From an uncultured Prevotellaceae bacterium (GTDB taxonomy: Bacteria > Bacteroidota > Bacteroidia > Bacteroidales > Muribaculaceae), in assembly GCA_945645715.1 (NCBI GenBank), contig CALZFJ010000124.1, positions 1 to 6,243 of the forward strand: a DNA stretch of 6,243 bases. Reading direction: 5' to 3'. The position numbers and the translations under genes were made by a program. The notes beneath the pieces were generated by a model that searched no databases, had not been told where the DNA came from, and worked only from the letters and a program-made list of their open reading frames with translations. How positions within the stretch are numbered: position 1 is the stretch's first letter; every line of letters starts with the position of its first letter. This document shows positions 1 to 5,315 of this stretch, one piece after another.

Positions 1-1
1 T

Positions 2-421
2 TGGTGGTGCTCGCTTCTGCTCGTGGTGTTGCTGGCTATGCCCTGGATGGGACTGAGCACTGAGGGCGACGGCCGCTGGACCAACGGACTCTATGAGATG
101 CTTAGCATTATCATTGCTTTCCCGCTGATAGTGAGCATAGGAGCCGGAAGCAGTGTGAAAGGCGGCAAGTCGGCAGCCATCGTCAAGTTCCTTGGTGAAA
201 TATCCTATCCGCTCTATATCACTCACTATCCGCTGGTGTATATGCAAATGGCGTGGGCAAGCCATAATGCCGACGCACCACTGGGGCAGCACATTTTTGT
301 GGCAATAAGCGTATTCTGCATCGCCATTTTCTTGGCATACGCAGCCTACCGTCTCTATGATCTGCCCGTGCGCGAATGGCTCAAATCAAAGCTTTTCAAG
401 CGTGTGGAAGAAAAGAAGTAA
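2..421 (+). CDS. Acyltransferase-3 family membrane protein, C-terminal part (partial at 5' end)
   Basis: The reading frame is open from base 2 to the stop at 419-421, so the true start lies outside the window and only about 139 C-terminal residues are seen. Three or four hydrophobic segments are present: one at the window edge, one around the IIIAFPLIVSIGAG stretch, one containing FLGEISYPLYITHYPLVY, and a last one ending in YRLYDLPVREWL. The G-x-I-S-Y-P-L-Y-x-x-H-Y-P motif followed by a final helix and a D-x-P-V-R end is typical of the last membrane helices of the acyltransferase-3 (OafA/YrhL-like) family, whose members transfer acetyl or other acyl groups to sugars or polymers at the inner membrane. 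The catalytic His/Arg region would be upstream and is not visible, so substrate and gene name cannot be given. The gene is followed by 165 bases of non-coding sequence and the convergent tRNA gene. Confidence 0.8.
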   Translation, partial: WWCSLLLVVLLAMPWMGLSTEGDGRWTNGLYEMLSIIIAFPLIVSIGAGSSVKGGKSAAIVKFLGEISYPLYITHYPLVYMQMAWASHNADAPLGQHIFVAISVFCIAIFLAYAAYRLYDLPVREWLKSKLFKRVEEKK

Positions 422-468
422 CTCGACAACGACAGAAGGTGAGTTAAAACTGCATTATAAAAATCCTT

Positions 469-496
469 CCCCTGCTACATGCATCTGTGGCAGGGG
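469..496. terminator. Hairpin after the acyltransferase gene, possible terminator
   Basis: CCCCTGCTAC (469-478) pairs with GTGGCAGGGG (487-496) over 10 positions with one G-T pair, around an 8-base loop. It lies 48 bases after the acyltransferase stop. No T-run follows on the plus strand. On the minus strand a run of five T (462-466 region) follows a few bases after the stem. It may be an RNA 3'-end structure for the acyltransferase message or a weak minus-strand terminator. Confidence 0.35.
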
Positions 497-540
497 TGGA
501 TGCTGAAATGTTTGCGTCCCTGTAGCGTCCGAGAGAAAAT

Positions 541-585
541 AAAAAAGTGAGCTAACTCTCTGAATATTAGATAGTTAGCTCACTT
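541..585 (-). terminator. Intrinsic terminator of tRNA-Ser
   Basis: A perfect 13-bp inverted repeat, AAGTGAGCTAACT (545-557) and AGTTAGCTCACTT (573-585), encloses a 15-base loop. Read on the minus strand it begins one base after the tRNA CCA end and is followed directly by a T-run (complement of 541-546), the classic Rho-independent layout. Confidence 0.9.
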
Positions 586-586
586 G

Positions 587-676
587 TGGCGGAAAGGACG
601 AGATTCGAACTCGTGGTAGGATTACTCCTACGGCAGTTTAGCAAACTGCTGGTTTCAGCCACTCACCCACCTTTCC
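587..676 (-). tRNA. tRNA-Ser (anticodon GCU)
   Basis: Read on the minus strand, 90 bases fold into a complete class II tRNA. The acceptor GGAAAGG pairs with CCTTTCC (591-597), followed by discriminator G and an encoded CCA (587-589). The anticodon stem GCAGT/ACTGC holds the loop TTGCTAA, giving anticodon GCT (plus-strand 640-642), which reads AGC and AGU serine codons. A long variable arm, GTAGGA-GTAA-TCCTAC, is diagnostic of tRNA-Ser (or Leu/Tyr), and G73 with the GCU anticodon settles serine. The T arm is ACGAG-TTCGAAT-CTCGT. All stems pair perfectly and nothing suggests decay. The gene stands alone, with its own promoter just upstream and a terminator just downstream, and points toward the acyltransferase gene. 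Confidence 0.97.
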
Positions 677-709
677 GTTTGGTATGCGCTGATTTTCTCA
701 TTGCGAGTG

Positions 710-741
710 CAAAGTTAGACATTTTTTTGGAAGTGTGCAAG
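710..741 (-). promoter_or_regulatory. Bacteroidota-type promoter of tRNA-Ser
   Basis: On the minus strand TAACTTTG (plus-strand 710-717) matches the -7 consensus TAnnTTTG exactly. A TTG (738-740) lies 20 bp upstream of it, the expected -33 spacing. Transcription would begin roughly 25-30 bases before the mature 5' end at 676. Confidence 0.75.
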
Positions 742-756
742 TTTTCGGTGATATTA

Positions 757-789
757 TTTTGCGGCAAATGCGTTTTTTTTGTAATTTTG
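757..789 (+). promoter_or_regulatory. Bacteroidota-type promoter of dacB
   Basis: TTTTG (757-761) and TAATTTTG (782-789) match the -33 and -7 elements, with 20 bp between TTTG and the -7 box. The predicted start is near 795, leaving an untranslated leader of about 50 bases before the dacB ATG. It lies back to back with the tRNA promoter, the two -33 elements being separated by fewer than 20 bases. Confidence 0.72.
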
Positions 790-843
790 AGGTTATGAAA
801 CGGGTGTTTCAGTAAATCTTAATGCTTTAAATTCATCAGTGAT

Positions 844-2367
844 ATGTTTTTTAGTGGAAAAAATCAGAAATTAGGCAAAAGACTACATTATAATATAATG
901 TGTGTGGCGGCACTTCAGCTTGGTGCAATAGTGATGCCGGCAACTGTAGCGGCTGCCGATGGTGCTGCTCGCGATGTGCAACCCGACTCGGCGATGCAGG
1001 CGGCTGTCGATCGCTTTGCGTTCGACCCTTCGCTGCGCTATGGCTCGGTGGGTGTGTGCGTGACGCGCATTGACTCGGGCACGGTGGTGGCTGCCCACAC
1101 TCCCGATGAGGCGTGCATTACTGCCTCGACGATGAAGACGGTTACTTCGGCTACTGCGCTTGAGCTGCTTGGCAAGGACTACACCTTTGGAACCCGGGTA
1201 ATGGCTGTGGGAAGGATTGACCGCCACGGCACGCTGCACGGTAATATTGTGGTGCGTGGTGAGGGCGACCCTACGCTGGGTTCGCGCTATTTTGCCGGGC
1301 ATGGCTCGATAGTAGATTCGATAGTGGCAAAGGTGCATGAGCATGGCATCAAGAAGATTGACGGCAGGGTGATTGTGGATACGTCGGCGATTCCTTATCC
1401 TCCGGTAGGGAACTGCTGGATGTTTGACGACTTGGGCTACGATTATGGTGCAGGCTGTTTTGGTGTGTGCTTTGCCGATAATGTGTTGAGCATTTCGTTC
1501 GACCGCTCGGGAGAGGAACCCACTGATTTTCTGGTGGAACCGGTTACTACGCAGCTTTCGGTTGACAGCCGCATTAAGCTTTATGATGAGGGCGAGCAGA
1601 TGGCTGTGGATTTTGTGGAAGCGGTGCCCGACTACGACCTGCCATCGCTCACGCTGTGGGGTGGGGCACGCCGTGGTGAGAAGCGCATGAAGCAGACGTT
1701 TGCCAATCCGGCACCTTATTACACGCTTGAGGACAGTGTGCTCCGCGGGCTTCGCTATGCCGACATTCGCGTGAAAGACAAGCAGTTGCGTCCCGACAAG
1801 ATTGAAGACGACACGCTGATGCTGGTGGATTTCCGCTCGCCGCTGCTGCCTGAGGTGCTGCGTTCGCTGCTCTACAGGAGCGACAATATGTTCACCGAGA
1901 TGACCTTGCGAGCCGTTGCAGCCATTGATGGTAAGCCGGCAACGATAAAGAATGGTGTGGCGCGTGTGCATGAGCTGTGGAAGCAGAAGGGAGTGGATTG
2001 CGTGCCGCTTTTCATGCGCGATGGCAGCGGACTCTCGCGCAACAATAAGGCATCGGCGCGTTTCCTGTGTGAGATGCTTCGCCGTGTGTATGCCGATCGC
2101 GACTCGCTCGGTTGCGACTTCTCGCAACTGCTGCCGGTGGGAGGCGTGAGCGGCACTCTGAAATCGCTGCTTGGCAAAACTCCGCTGTGCGGAAAAGTGG
2201 CGCTGAAATCGGGCAGTATGAGCGATGTGCAATGCTTCACAGGCTATTATCCTGCAGATAAGCCTGAATATACCGTAACAATACTCGTGAACAACTTTGT
2301 GTGCTCACGTGCCCAGCTCAGACGCAACATCGAGCAGCTGCTTGTGGAGCTTTTTCCACAAAAATAG
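844..2367 (+). CDS. dacB: D-alanyl-D-alanine carboxypeptidase/endopeptidase, PBP4 type (peptidase S13)
   Basis: The 507-residue product is a low-molecular-weight penicillin-binding protein acting in the periplasm. Family members remove the terminal D-Ala from peptidoglycan stem peptides and cut D-Ala-mDAP cross-links. Motifs in order: S95-T-M-K98 (SxxK, nucleophile and base), GEGDPTLGS near 139-147, S346-D-N348 (SxN), DGSGLSR at 393-399, and K455-S-G457 in the KTG position. The long stretch between SxxK and SxN is the insertion typical of the S13 family, and the length fits (E. coli PBP4 is 477 residues). Residues 1-38 look like a Sec signal peptide with an A-A-A cleavage site before D39; no lipobox is seen. 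The ATG at 844 gives a proper basic n-region and sits about 50 bases after a good promoter; no clear Shine-Dalgarno is present. KSG instead of KTG is a conservative change. Five D-[S/T]-[A/I/L/V] sequons are present (D48, D158, D297, D323, D420). Confidence 0.93.
   Translation: MFFSGKNQKLGKRLHYNIMCVAALQLGAIVMPATVAAADGAARDVQPDSAMQAAVDRFAFDPSLRYGSVGVCVTRIDSGTVVAAHTPDEACITASTMKTVTSATALELLGKDYTFGTRVMAVGRIDRHGTLHGNIVVRGEGDPTLGSRYFAGHGSIVDSIVAKVHEHGIKKIDGRVIVDTSAIPYPPVGNCWMFDDLGYDYGAGCFGVCFADNVLSISFDRSGEEPTDFLVEPVTTQLSVDSRIKLYDEGEQMAVDFVEAVPDYDLPSLTLWGGARRGEKRMKQTFANPAPYYTLEDSVLRGLRYADIRVKDKQLRPDKIEDDTLMLVDFRSPLLPEVLRSLLYRSDNMFTEMTLRAVAAIDGKPATIKNGVARVHELWKQKGVDCVPLFMRDGSGLSRNNKASARFLCEMLRRVYADRDSLGCDFSQLLPVGGVSGTLKSLLGKTPLCGKVALKSGSMSDVQCFTGYYPADKPEYTVTILVNNFVCSRAQLRRNIEQLLVELFPQK
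2342..2361 (+). terminator. Possible weak terminator hairpin at the end of dacB
   Basis: TTGTGGA (2342-2348) pairs perfectly with TCCACAA (2355-2361) around a six-base loop and overlaps the dacB stop codon. A TTTTT run comes about ten bases later (near 2371-2375) rather than directly after the stem, so it is a poor match to a canonical terminator. Confidence 0.25.
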
Positions 2368-2430
2368 CATTTTTGCAGCCTCGTTAGTGTTTTTTTAGCA
2401 TATAATGCGTGATTTTTGGAAATAAATAAC

Positions 2431-2438
2431 TACGTTTG
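2431..2438 (+). promoter_or_regulatory. -7 promoter box of the acidic-protein gene
   Basis: TACGTTTG fits TAnnTTTG exactly and lies 26 bases before the ATG at 2465. No good TTG occurs 19-21 bp upstream; the nearest (2416-2418) is only 12 bp away. The -7 element is convincing, the -33 element is not. Confidence 0.55.
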
Positions 2439-2464
2439 CACTATTATTAGAGAATATTAGGGAT

Positions 2465-3304
2465 ATGGATAACGCCATAAAAGATATTATCGACAAGACC
2501 CTTGAGCTTGAAGGGCTGTTGTTGCTGGCACAAAGCCGCGCAGGGAGTGAGCTTGAGGCATCGGTGAACCGATTGATTGTTTCAAAGAAGGACGAAGTGG
2601 CAAAGCTCATTGATGCGGCATTTGGCGGTGAGCCTAAGTGCGACGTTGAGCCACAGCCCATAGTGATGCCTATTGATGAGACTGAGGCAGATGAAGAAGT
2701 TGCAGAGGAGGCTGAAACCGAAGAGGAGCCTATAGCAGAGCCTGTAGAGGAGCCTATTGATGAGCCTGTAGAGGAACCTGCCGTGGAGCGTGGACATCTT
2801 GAGAATTTCATTCCCGAGCCCATCGAGATGCCGGTGGAGCCACCGGTGAGTGACATTTTTGATGACTCACACCTCGAACCGATAGAGGAACCACAGCCGA
2901 TAGATGTGCCGACGCCTGAAGATAAGCCAATCTTTGATGATACGCCACTCGACGAGGAAGATGCACCGCTCGATGAGGAATATGAAGACGATGAGGAGGA
3001 AGATGATGATGAAGTGCTCGACGATGACGATGAGGCACTCACCCTCGACGAGGCTTTGCAGCGCAGCATGAGCCGCGACTTGCGCAAGGCTTTCTCGCTC
3101 AACGACCGTTTCCGCTATCGCCGTGAGCTTTTCGGCAACAGCGATGTGGAGATGAACGACACTCTCAACTTGGTGGAAACAATGCACTCTTACTCGGAGG
3201 CTGAGGAATTCTTCTATGGCGACCTTGAGTGGGACAGCGAGTCGCCCGAGGTGAAGGACTTCATGGCGGTTATCAGGAATCACTTCTATAATAAGGAGCA
3301 ATAA
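2465..3304 (+). CDS. Hypothetical acidic protein with Pro/Glu repeat linker and conserved-looking C-terminal domain
   Basis: The function of this 279-residue protein is unknown to me. It has three parts. Residues 1-53 are probably helical (DNAIKDIIDKTLELEGLLLL followed by a charged helix). Residues 54-195 are a very acidic, proline-rich, probably disordered linker with EPVE/EPID-type four-residue repeats (88-107) and a run of Asp/Glu at 163-190. Residues 196-276 form an ordered, mixed-charge domain with motifs FSLNDRFRYRRELFG, NDTLNLV, EAEEFFYGDLEWD and VKDFMAVIRNHF. From memory this C-terminal segment recurs in Bacteroidales hypothetical proteins, but I cannot confirm it here. There is no signal peptide or membrane segment, so it should be cytoplasmic. 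The ATG at 2465 is 26 bases after a -7 box, and AGGG just upstream is a weak, close ribosome site. It precedes rsmI by 143 bases, with no clear terminator between, so cotranscription is possible. Confidence 0.85.
   Translation: MDNAIKDIIDKTLELEGLLLLAQSRAGSELEASVNRLIVSKKDEVAKLIDAAFGGEPKCDVEPQPIVMPIDETEADEEVAEEAETEEEPIAEPVEEPIDEPVEEPAVERGHLENFIPEPIEMPVEPPVSDIFDDSHLEPIEEPQPIDVPTPEDKPIFDDTPLDEEDAPLDEEYEDDEEEDDDEVLDDDDEALTLDEALQRSMSRDLRKAFSLNDRFRYRRELFGNSDVEMNDTLNLVETMHSYSEAEEFFYGDLEWDSESPEVKDFMAVIRNHFYNKEQ
2726..2785 (+). repeat. 12-bp in-frame tandem repeat coding for EPxx units
   Basis: About five consecutive 12-base units begin with GAGCCT (last unit GAACCT) and encode EPIA-EPVE-EPID-EPVE-EPAV. 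Units 2 and 4 (2738-2749 and 2762-2773) are identical. Any change in copy number keeps the frame and would only lengthen or shorten the linker. Confidence 0.8.
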
Positions 3305-3396
3305 TGTGTCGGCAAGCCCTGCCCGAGTGGAAGCAGGGTGTAGCTACGAACCTTGCCGAGGTAGGGCAGTGGTTGAGATGCAAGCCATGCCGGTAG
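3304..3396 (+). CDS. Possible 30-residue small protein overlapping the upstream stop (tentative)
   Basis: An ATG at 3304-3306 shares its A with the TAA stop of the acidic-protein gene (TAATG), an arrangement that allows translational coupling. The frame runs 30 codons to a TAG at 3394-3396. The product is weakly amphipathic with two Trp, one Cys near the start and a C-K-P-C pair at residues 26-29. I recognise no family. The same bases form inverted and direct repeats, so the open frame may be a by-product of RNA structure. Confidence 0.2.
   Translation: MCRQALPEWKQGVATNLAEVGQWLRCKPCR
3309..3359 (+). other. Nested inverted repeats (structured RNA element) between the acidic-protein gene and rsmI
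   Basis: TCGGCAAG (3309-3316) pairs perfectly with CTTGCCGA (3352-3359). Directly inside, CCCTGC (3317-3322) pairs with GCAGGG (3333-3338) around a ten-base loop, and GTAGCTAC (3340-3347) is itself a palindrome. The result is a branched RNA fold. No T-run follows, so it is not a plain terminator. I do not recognise it as a known riboswitch or protein leader. Confidence 0.5.
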
Positions 3397-3411
3397 GGCA
3401 GAGACTTGAGA
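3360..3411 (+). repeat. Direct repeat GGTAGGGCAG ... TTGAGA
   Basis: GGTAGGGCAG occurs at 3360-3369 and again at 3392-3401, and each copy is followed 3-4 bases later by TTGAGA (3373-3378 and 3406-3411). The GGGCAG core is complementary to CTGCCC at 3319-3324 in the neighbouring inverted repeat, giving pairings that exclude the local hairpin. Confidence 0.6.
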
Positions 3412-3447
3412 AGAAATGGATTTTTGCAAAATTACTATCATAACAAG

Positions 3448-4185
3448 ATGAGCGGAAAACTCTACATAGTGCCCACGCCGGTGGGAAACCTCGATGACAT
3501 GACTGTTCGTGCCATCAACACTCTGCGCGATGCCGACTGTATTCTTGCCGAAGACACCCGCACCAGCAGTGTGCTGATGAAGCACTTTGGCATCACCACG
3601 CGCATGCAGAGCCACCATAAATTCAATGAGCACGACACCTTGCCGGCACTTATTGAGCGGCTCGAAGGCGGAGAGGAGATAGCCTTGGTGAGCGATGCCG
3701 GCACACCGGCAATATCCGACCCCGGCTTCCTGCTGTCGCGTGAATGTCGCAGGCACGGCATCGAGGTGGAGTGCTTACCGGGAGCTACGGCTTTTGTTCC
3801 GGCAATCGTCAATTCGGGGTTGCCTTGCGACCGCTTTTGCTTCGAGGGCTTTCTGCCGCAGAAGAAAGGGCGTGCCACACGACTTGCCTCGCTCGCCGAT
3901 GAGCAGCGCACCATGATATTCTATGAGTCGCCGCTAAGGCTTGTGAAGACGCTTGAGCAGCTTGCTGCCACATTCGGGGCTGAGCGAGAAGCCTCGGTGT
4001 GCCGCGAAATATCGAAGGTGCACAACACCACCCATCATGGCACCCTCGGAGAGCTTGTGGCTGAGTTTACCGCCACTGCGCCACGAGGCGAAATAGTGAT
4101 AGTGGTGGCAGGAAAGGCTACCGAAGCTGCTGTGAAGATAGATAAGTATGCCGATTTCAAGCAGAAAAGCGCACTCCGCGAATAA
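3448..4185 (+). CDS. rsmI: 16S rRNA (cytidine1402-2'-O)-methyltransferase
   Basis: The 245-residue protein uses S-adenosylmethionine to 2'-O-methylate C1402 in the decoding centre of 16S rRNA (with RsmH it makes m4Cm1402). It has the tetrapyrrole-methylase fold. Family motifs in order: LYIVPTPVGNLDDMT at 5-19, AEDTR at 34-38, SDAGTPAISDPG at 82-93, LPGATAFVPAIVNSGLP at 110-126, FEGFLPQKKGRATRL at 132-146, FYESPLRL at 158-165, and a C-terminal GEIVIVVAG strand. E. coli RsmI is longer (286 residues); a shorter C-terminus is usual in Bacteroidota as I recall. I chose ATG 3448 because conserved sequence begins right after it; an in-frame TTG at 3406 would add an unconserved MRRNGFLQNYYHNK. The usual acidic pair after the RExxK segment is replaced (KVHNTTHHGTL), a modest oddity. 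A near -7 box, GATTTTTG (3419-3426, one mismatch), is a possible promoter. Confidence 0.95.
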   Translation: MSGKLYIVPTPVGNLDDMTVRAINTLRDADCILAEDTRTSSVLMKHFGITTRMQSHHKFNEHDTLPALIERLEGGEEIALVSDAGTPAISDPGFLLSRECRRHGIEVECLPGATAFVPAIVNSGLPCDRFCFEGFLPQKKGRATRLASLADEQRTMIFYESPLRLVKTLEQLAATFGAEREASVCREISKVHNTTHHGTLGELVAEFTATAPRGEIVIVVAGKATEAAVKIDKYADFKQKSALRE

Positions 4186-4193
4186 GCATTATT

Positions 4194-4209
4194 TGGCACA
4201 GAAATTGCT
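4194..4209 (+). promoter_or_regulatory. Sigma-54-type -24/-12 promoter match before the lipoprotein gene
   Basis: TGGCAC (4194-4199), five bases, then TTGCT (4205-4209) reproduces the RpoN consensus TGGCAC-N5-TTGCW, with exactly ten bases between the GG and the GC. Transcription would begin near 4220, leaving about 64 untranslated bases. A competing reading is a housekeeping promoter using TTG 4205-4207 as -33 and AATGTTTG (4226-4233, one mismatch to TAnnTTTG) as -7, with an 18-bp spacer. Confidence 0.5.
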
Positions 4210-4283
4210 ATGCGGCAGTAGAATGAATGTTTGATACGTAAAACAAAGCTATATATAAAGTTAATAACAAACACTGAAAGATT

Positions 4284-5156
4284 ATGAAAAAGTCAGTTTT
4301 GATGGTTGCATGCCTGGGACTTTCTGCCCTGATGGCTTGCAACGGCAGCAAGAAAGAAGCTGCCGAGGAGGAGAACGCACAAATCACTGAGTTGAGCGAC
4401 TCGCTCCAGACGGTGAACGCTGAAAAAGACAGCCTTATGGCACTTATGACAGAGATTAACGAAGGAATGGTCCAAATTAAGGATATGGAACACATTCTCA
4501 CCACAAGCAATCTCAGCAAGGAATCGACCGACAAGAAGGAGGAAGTGAAAGCCAACATTATTGCCATTCAGCAGGCACTGGAGTCGCGCCGCTTGAAACT
4601 TGAGGCACTTGAGGCACGATTGAAGAAATCATCGGCTTACAGCAAGAGCATGAAGAAGACGGTGGAGAGCCTGAAGGCTCAGATAGAGTCGCAGGAAGGC
4701 ACTATTGCCGGACTTCAGGAGGAGCTGCGCAAAGCCAACATTCAGATAGAAGGCTTGAACACACAGGTGGATTCGCTCTCGCGTGTGTCGGCGTCAGAGC
4801 GTAGCCAGAAGCAGCTTGCCCAGGAGGAGGCAGTGCGCCTTGCCAATGAGCTTAACACCTGCTTCTATGTGGTAGGCTCGAAGAAGGAGCTGAAGGATAA
4901 CAAGATTATCGAGAGCGGATTCCTTCGCAAGACCAAGATTATGGAGAGCGACTATGAGAAGTCTTATTTCACCAAAGCCGACAAGCGTTCGCTGTCGGTA
5001 GTGCCGTTGCACTCCAAGAAGGCCAAAGTGCTTAGCAAGCACCCGGCAGAGTCATATACTATAGAAACAGATGCCCAGGGCATGAAGACGCTGAAAATCG
5101 TCAATGGCACCCGCTTTTGGGAGATGTCGAATTTCCTCATTGTGCAGATCGACTGA
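4284..5156 (+). CDS. Coiled-coil outer-membrane lipoprotein, resembling the Cbp1-like family of Bacteroidales
   Basis: The 290-residue protein starts with a basic n-region and a short hydrophobic stretch ending in L16-M-A-C19, a lipobox with the slightly unusual Met at -2. It should be lipidated at C19, and +2 is Asn, so outer-membrane sorting is likely. An acidic patch (EAAEEE) follows. Residues 32-190 are almost entirely heptad-like coiled coil rich in Glu, Lys, Leu and Gln. Residues 191-290 form a compact domain with motifs NTCFYVVGSKKELKDNKIIE, SYFTKADKR, KAKVLSKHPAESY and a C-terminal FWEMSNFLIVQID. From memory the architecture and C-terminal domain resemble proteins labelled Cbp1-family collagen-binding glycoprotein adhesin; that name is an inference and binding is not shown. 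Three D-S-L sequons (D39, D49, D163) fit the Bacteroides O-glycosylation rule. The gene has its own leader and ends at a strong bidirectional terminator, so it is probably monocistronic. Confidence 0.85.
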   Translation: MKKSVLMVACLGLSALMACNGSKKEAAEEENAQITELSDSLQTVNAEKDSLMALMTEINEGMVQIKDMEHILTTSNLSKESTDKKEEVKANIIAIQQALESRRLKLEALEARLKKSSAYSKSMKKTVESLKAQIESQEGTIAGLQEELRKANIQIEGLNTQVDSLSRVSASERSQKQLAQEEAVRLANELNTCFYVVGSKKELKDNKIIESGFLRKTKIMESDYEKSYFTKADKRSLSVVPLHSKKAKVLSKHPAESYTIETDAQGMKTLKIVNGTRFWEMSNFLIVQID

Positions 5157-5220
5157 TGCACAATCCCTCTGTATCGTGCCGGGGAGTAGCAGAATGATGC
5201 ACATCGCCCGGTGTTGATTG

Positions 5221-5278
5221 AAAAAATAATCGGAGAATCGTGCCACGCAGTGTGGCTGATTCTCCGATTTGTGTTTTT
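5221..5278. terminator. Bidirectional intrinsic terminator between the lipoprotein gene and nagB
   Basis: AATCGGAGAATC (5228-5239) pairs perfectly with GATTCTCCGATT (5258-5269); a further GCCAC/GTGGC stem (5242-5246 and 5252-5256) caps it with a five-base loop. On the plus strand TTTTT (5274-5278) follows shortly; on the minus strand six T (complement of 5221-5226) follow. It can end both converging transcripts. The remaining bases of 5157-5315 show only a minor TGATGCACA repeat. Confidence 0.88.
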
Positions 5279-5315
5279 ATTGTGTTCAAAGGATTAATCG
5301 ACGTGCAACGGTGAC

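Noticed and set aside
586..798. Plus-strand open frame of 70 codons starting in the tRNA region
   Set aside because: Its first residues are the reverse complement of the tRNA-Ser 3' half and the rest covers the two promoters; this is a well-known false protein type.
883..2232. Long (449-codon) minus-strand open frame antisense to dacB
   Set aside because: It lies wholly inside dacB, is rich in His and Arg with no domain, and arises from the codon bias of dacB, which carries clear S13 motifs.
2401..2406. TATAAT resembling an E. coli -10 box before the acidic-protein gene
   Set aside because: No -35 partner, and the window's promoters follow the TAnnTTTG type; TACGTTTG nearby is a better candidate.
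2395..3102. Minus-strand serine-rich frame of 235 codons
   Set aside because: The poly-Ser tracts are simply the complement of the Asp/Glu codons of the acidic-protein linker.
3406..3447. Extended TTG start for rsmI adding 14 residues
   Set aside because: The added residues are outside the conserved family start, and the segment contains a near -7 promoter box.
5155..5203. Short direct repeat TGATGCACA after the lipoprotein gene
   Set aside because: Only nine bases, two copies, no associated structure; likely chance.
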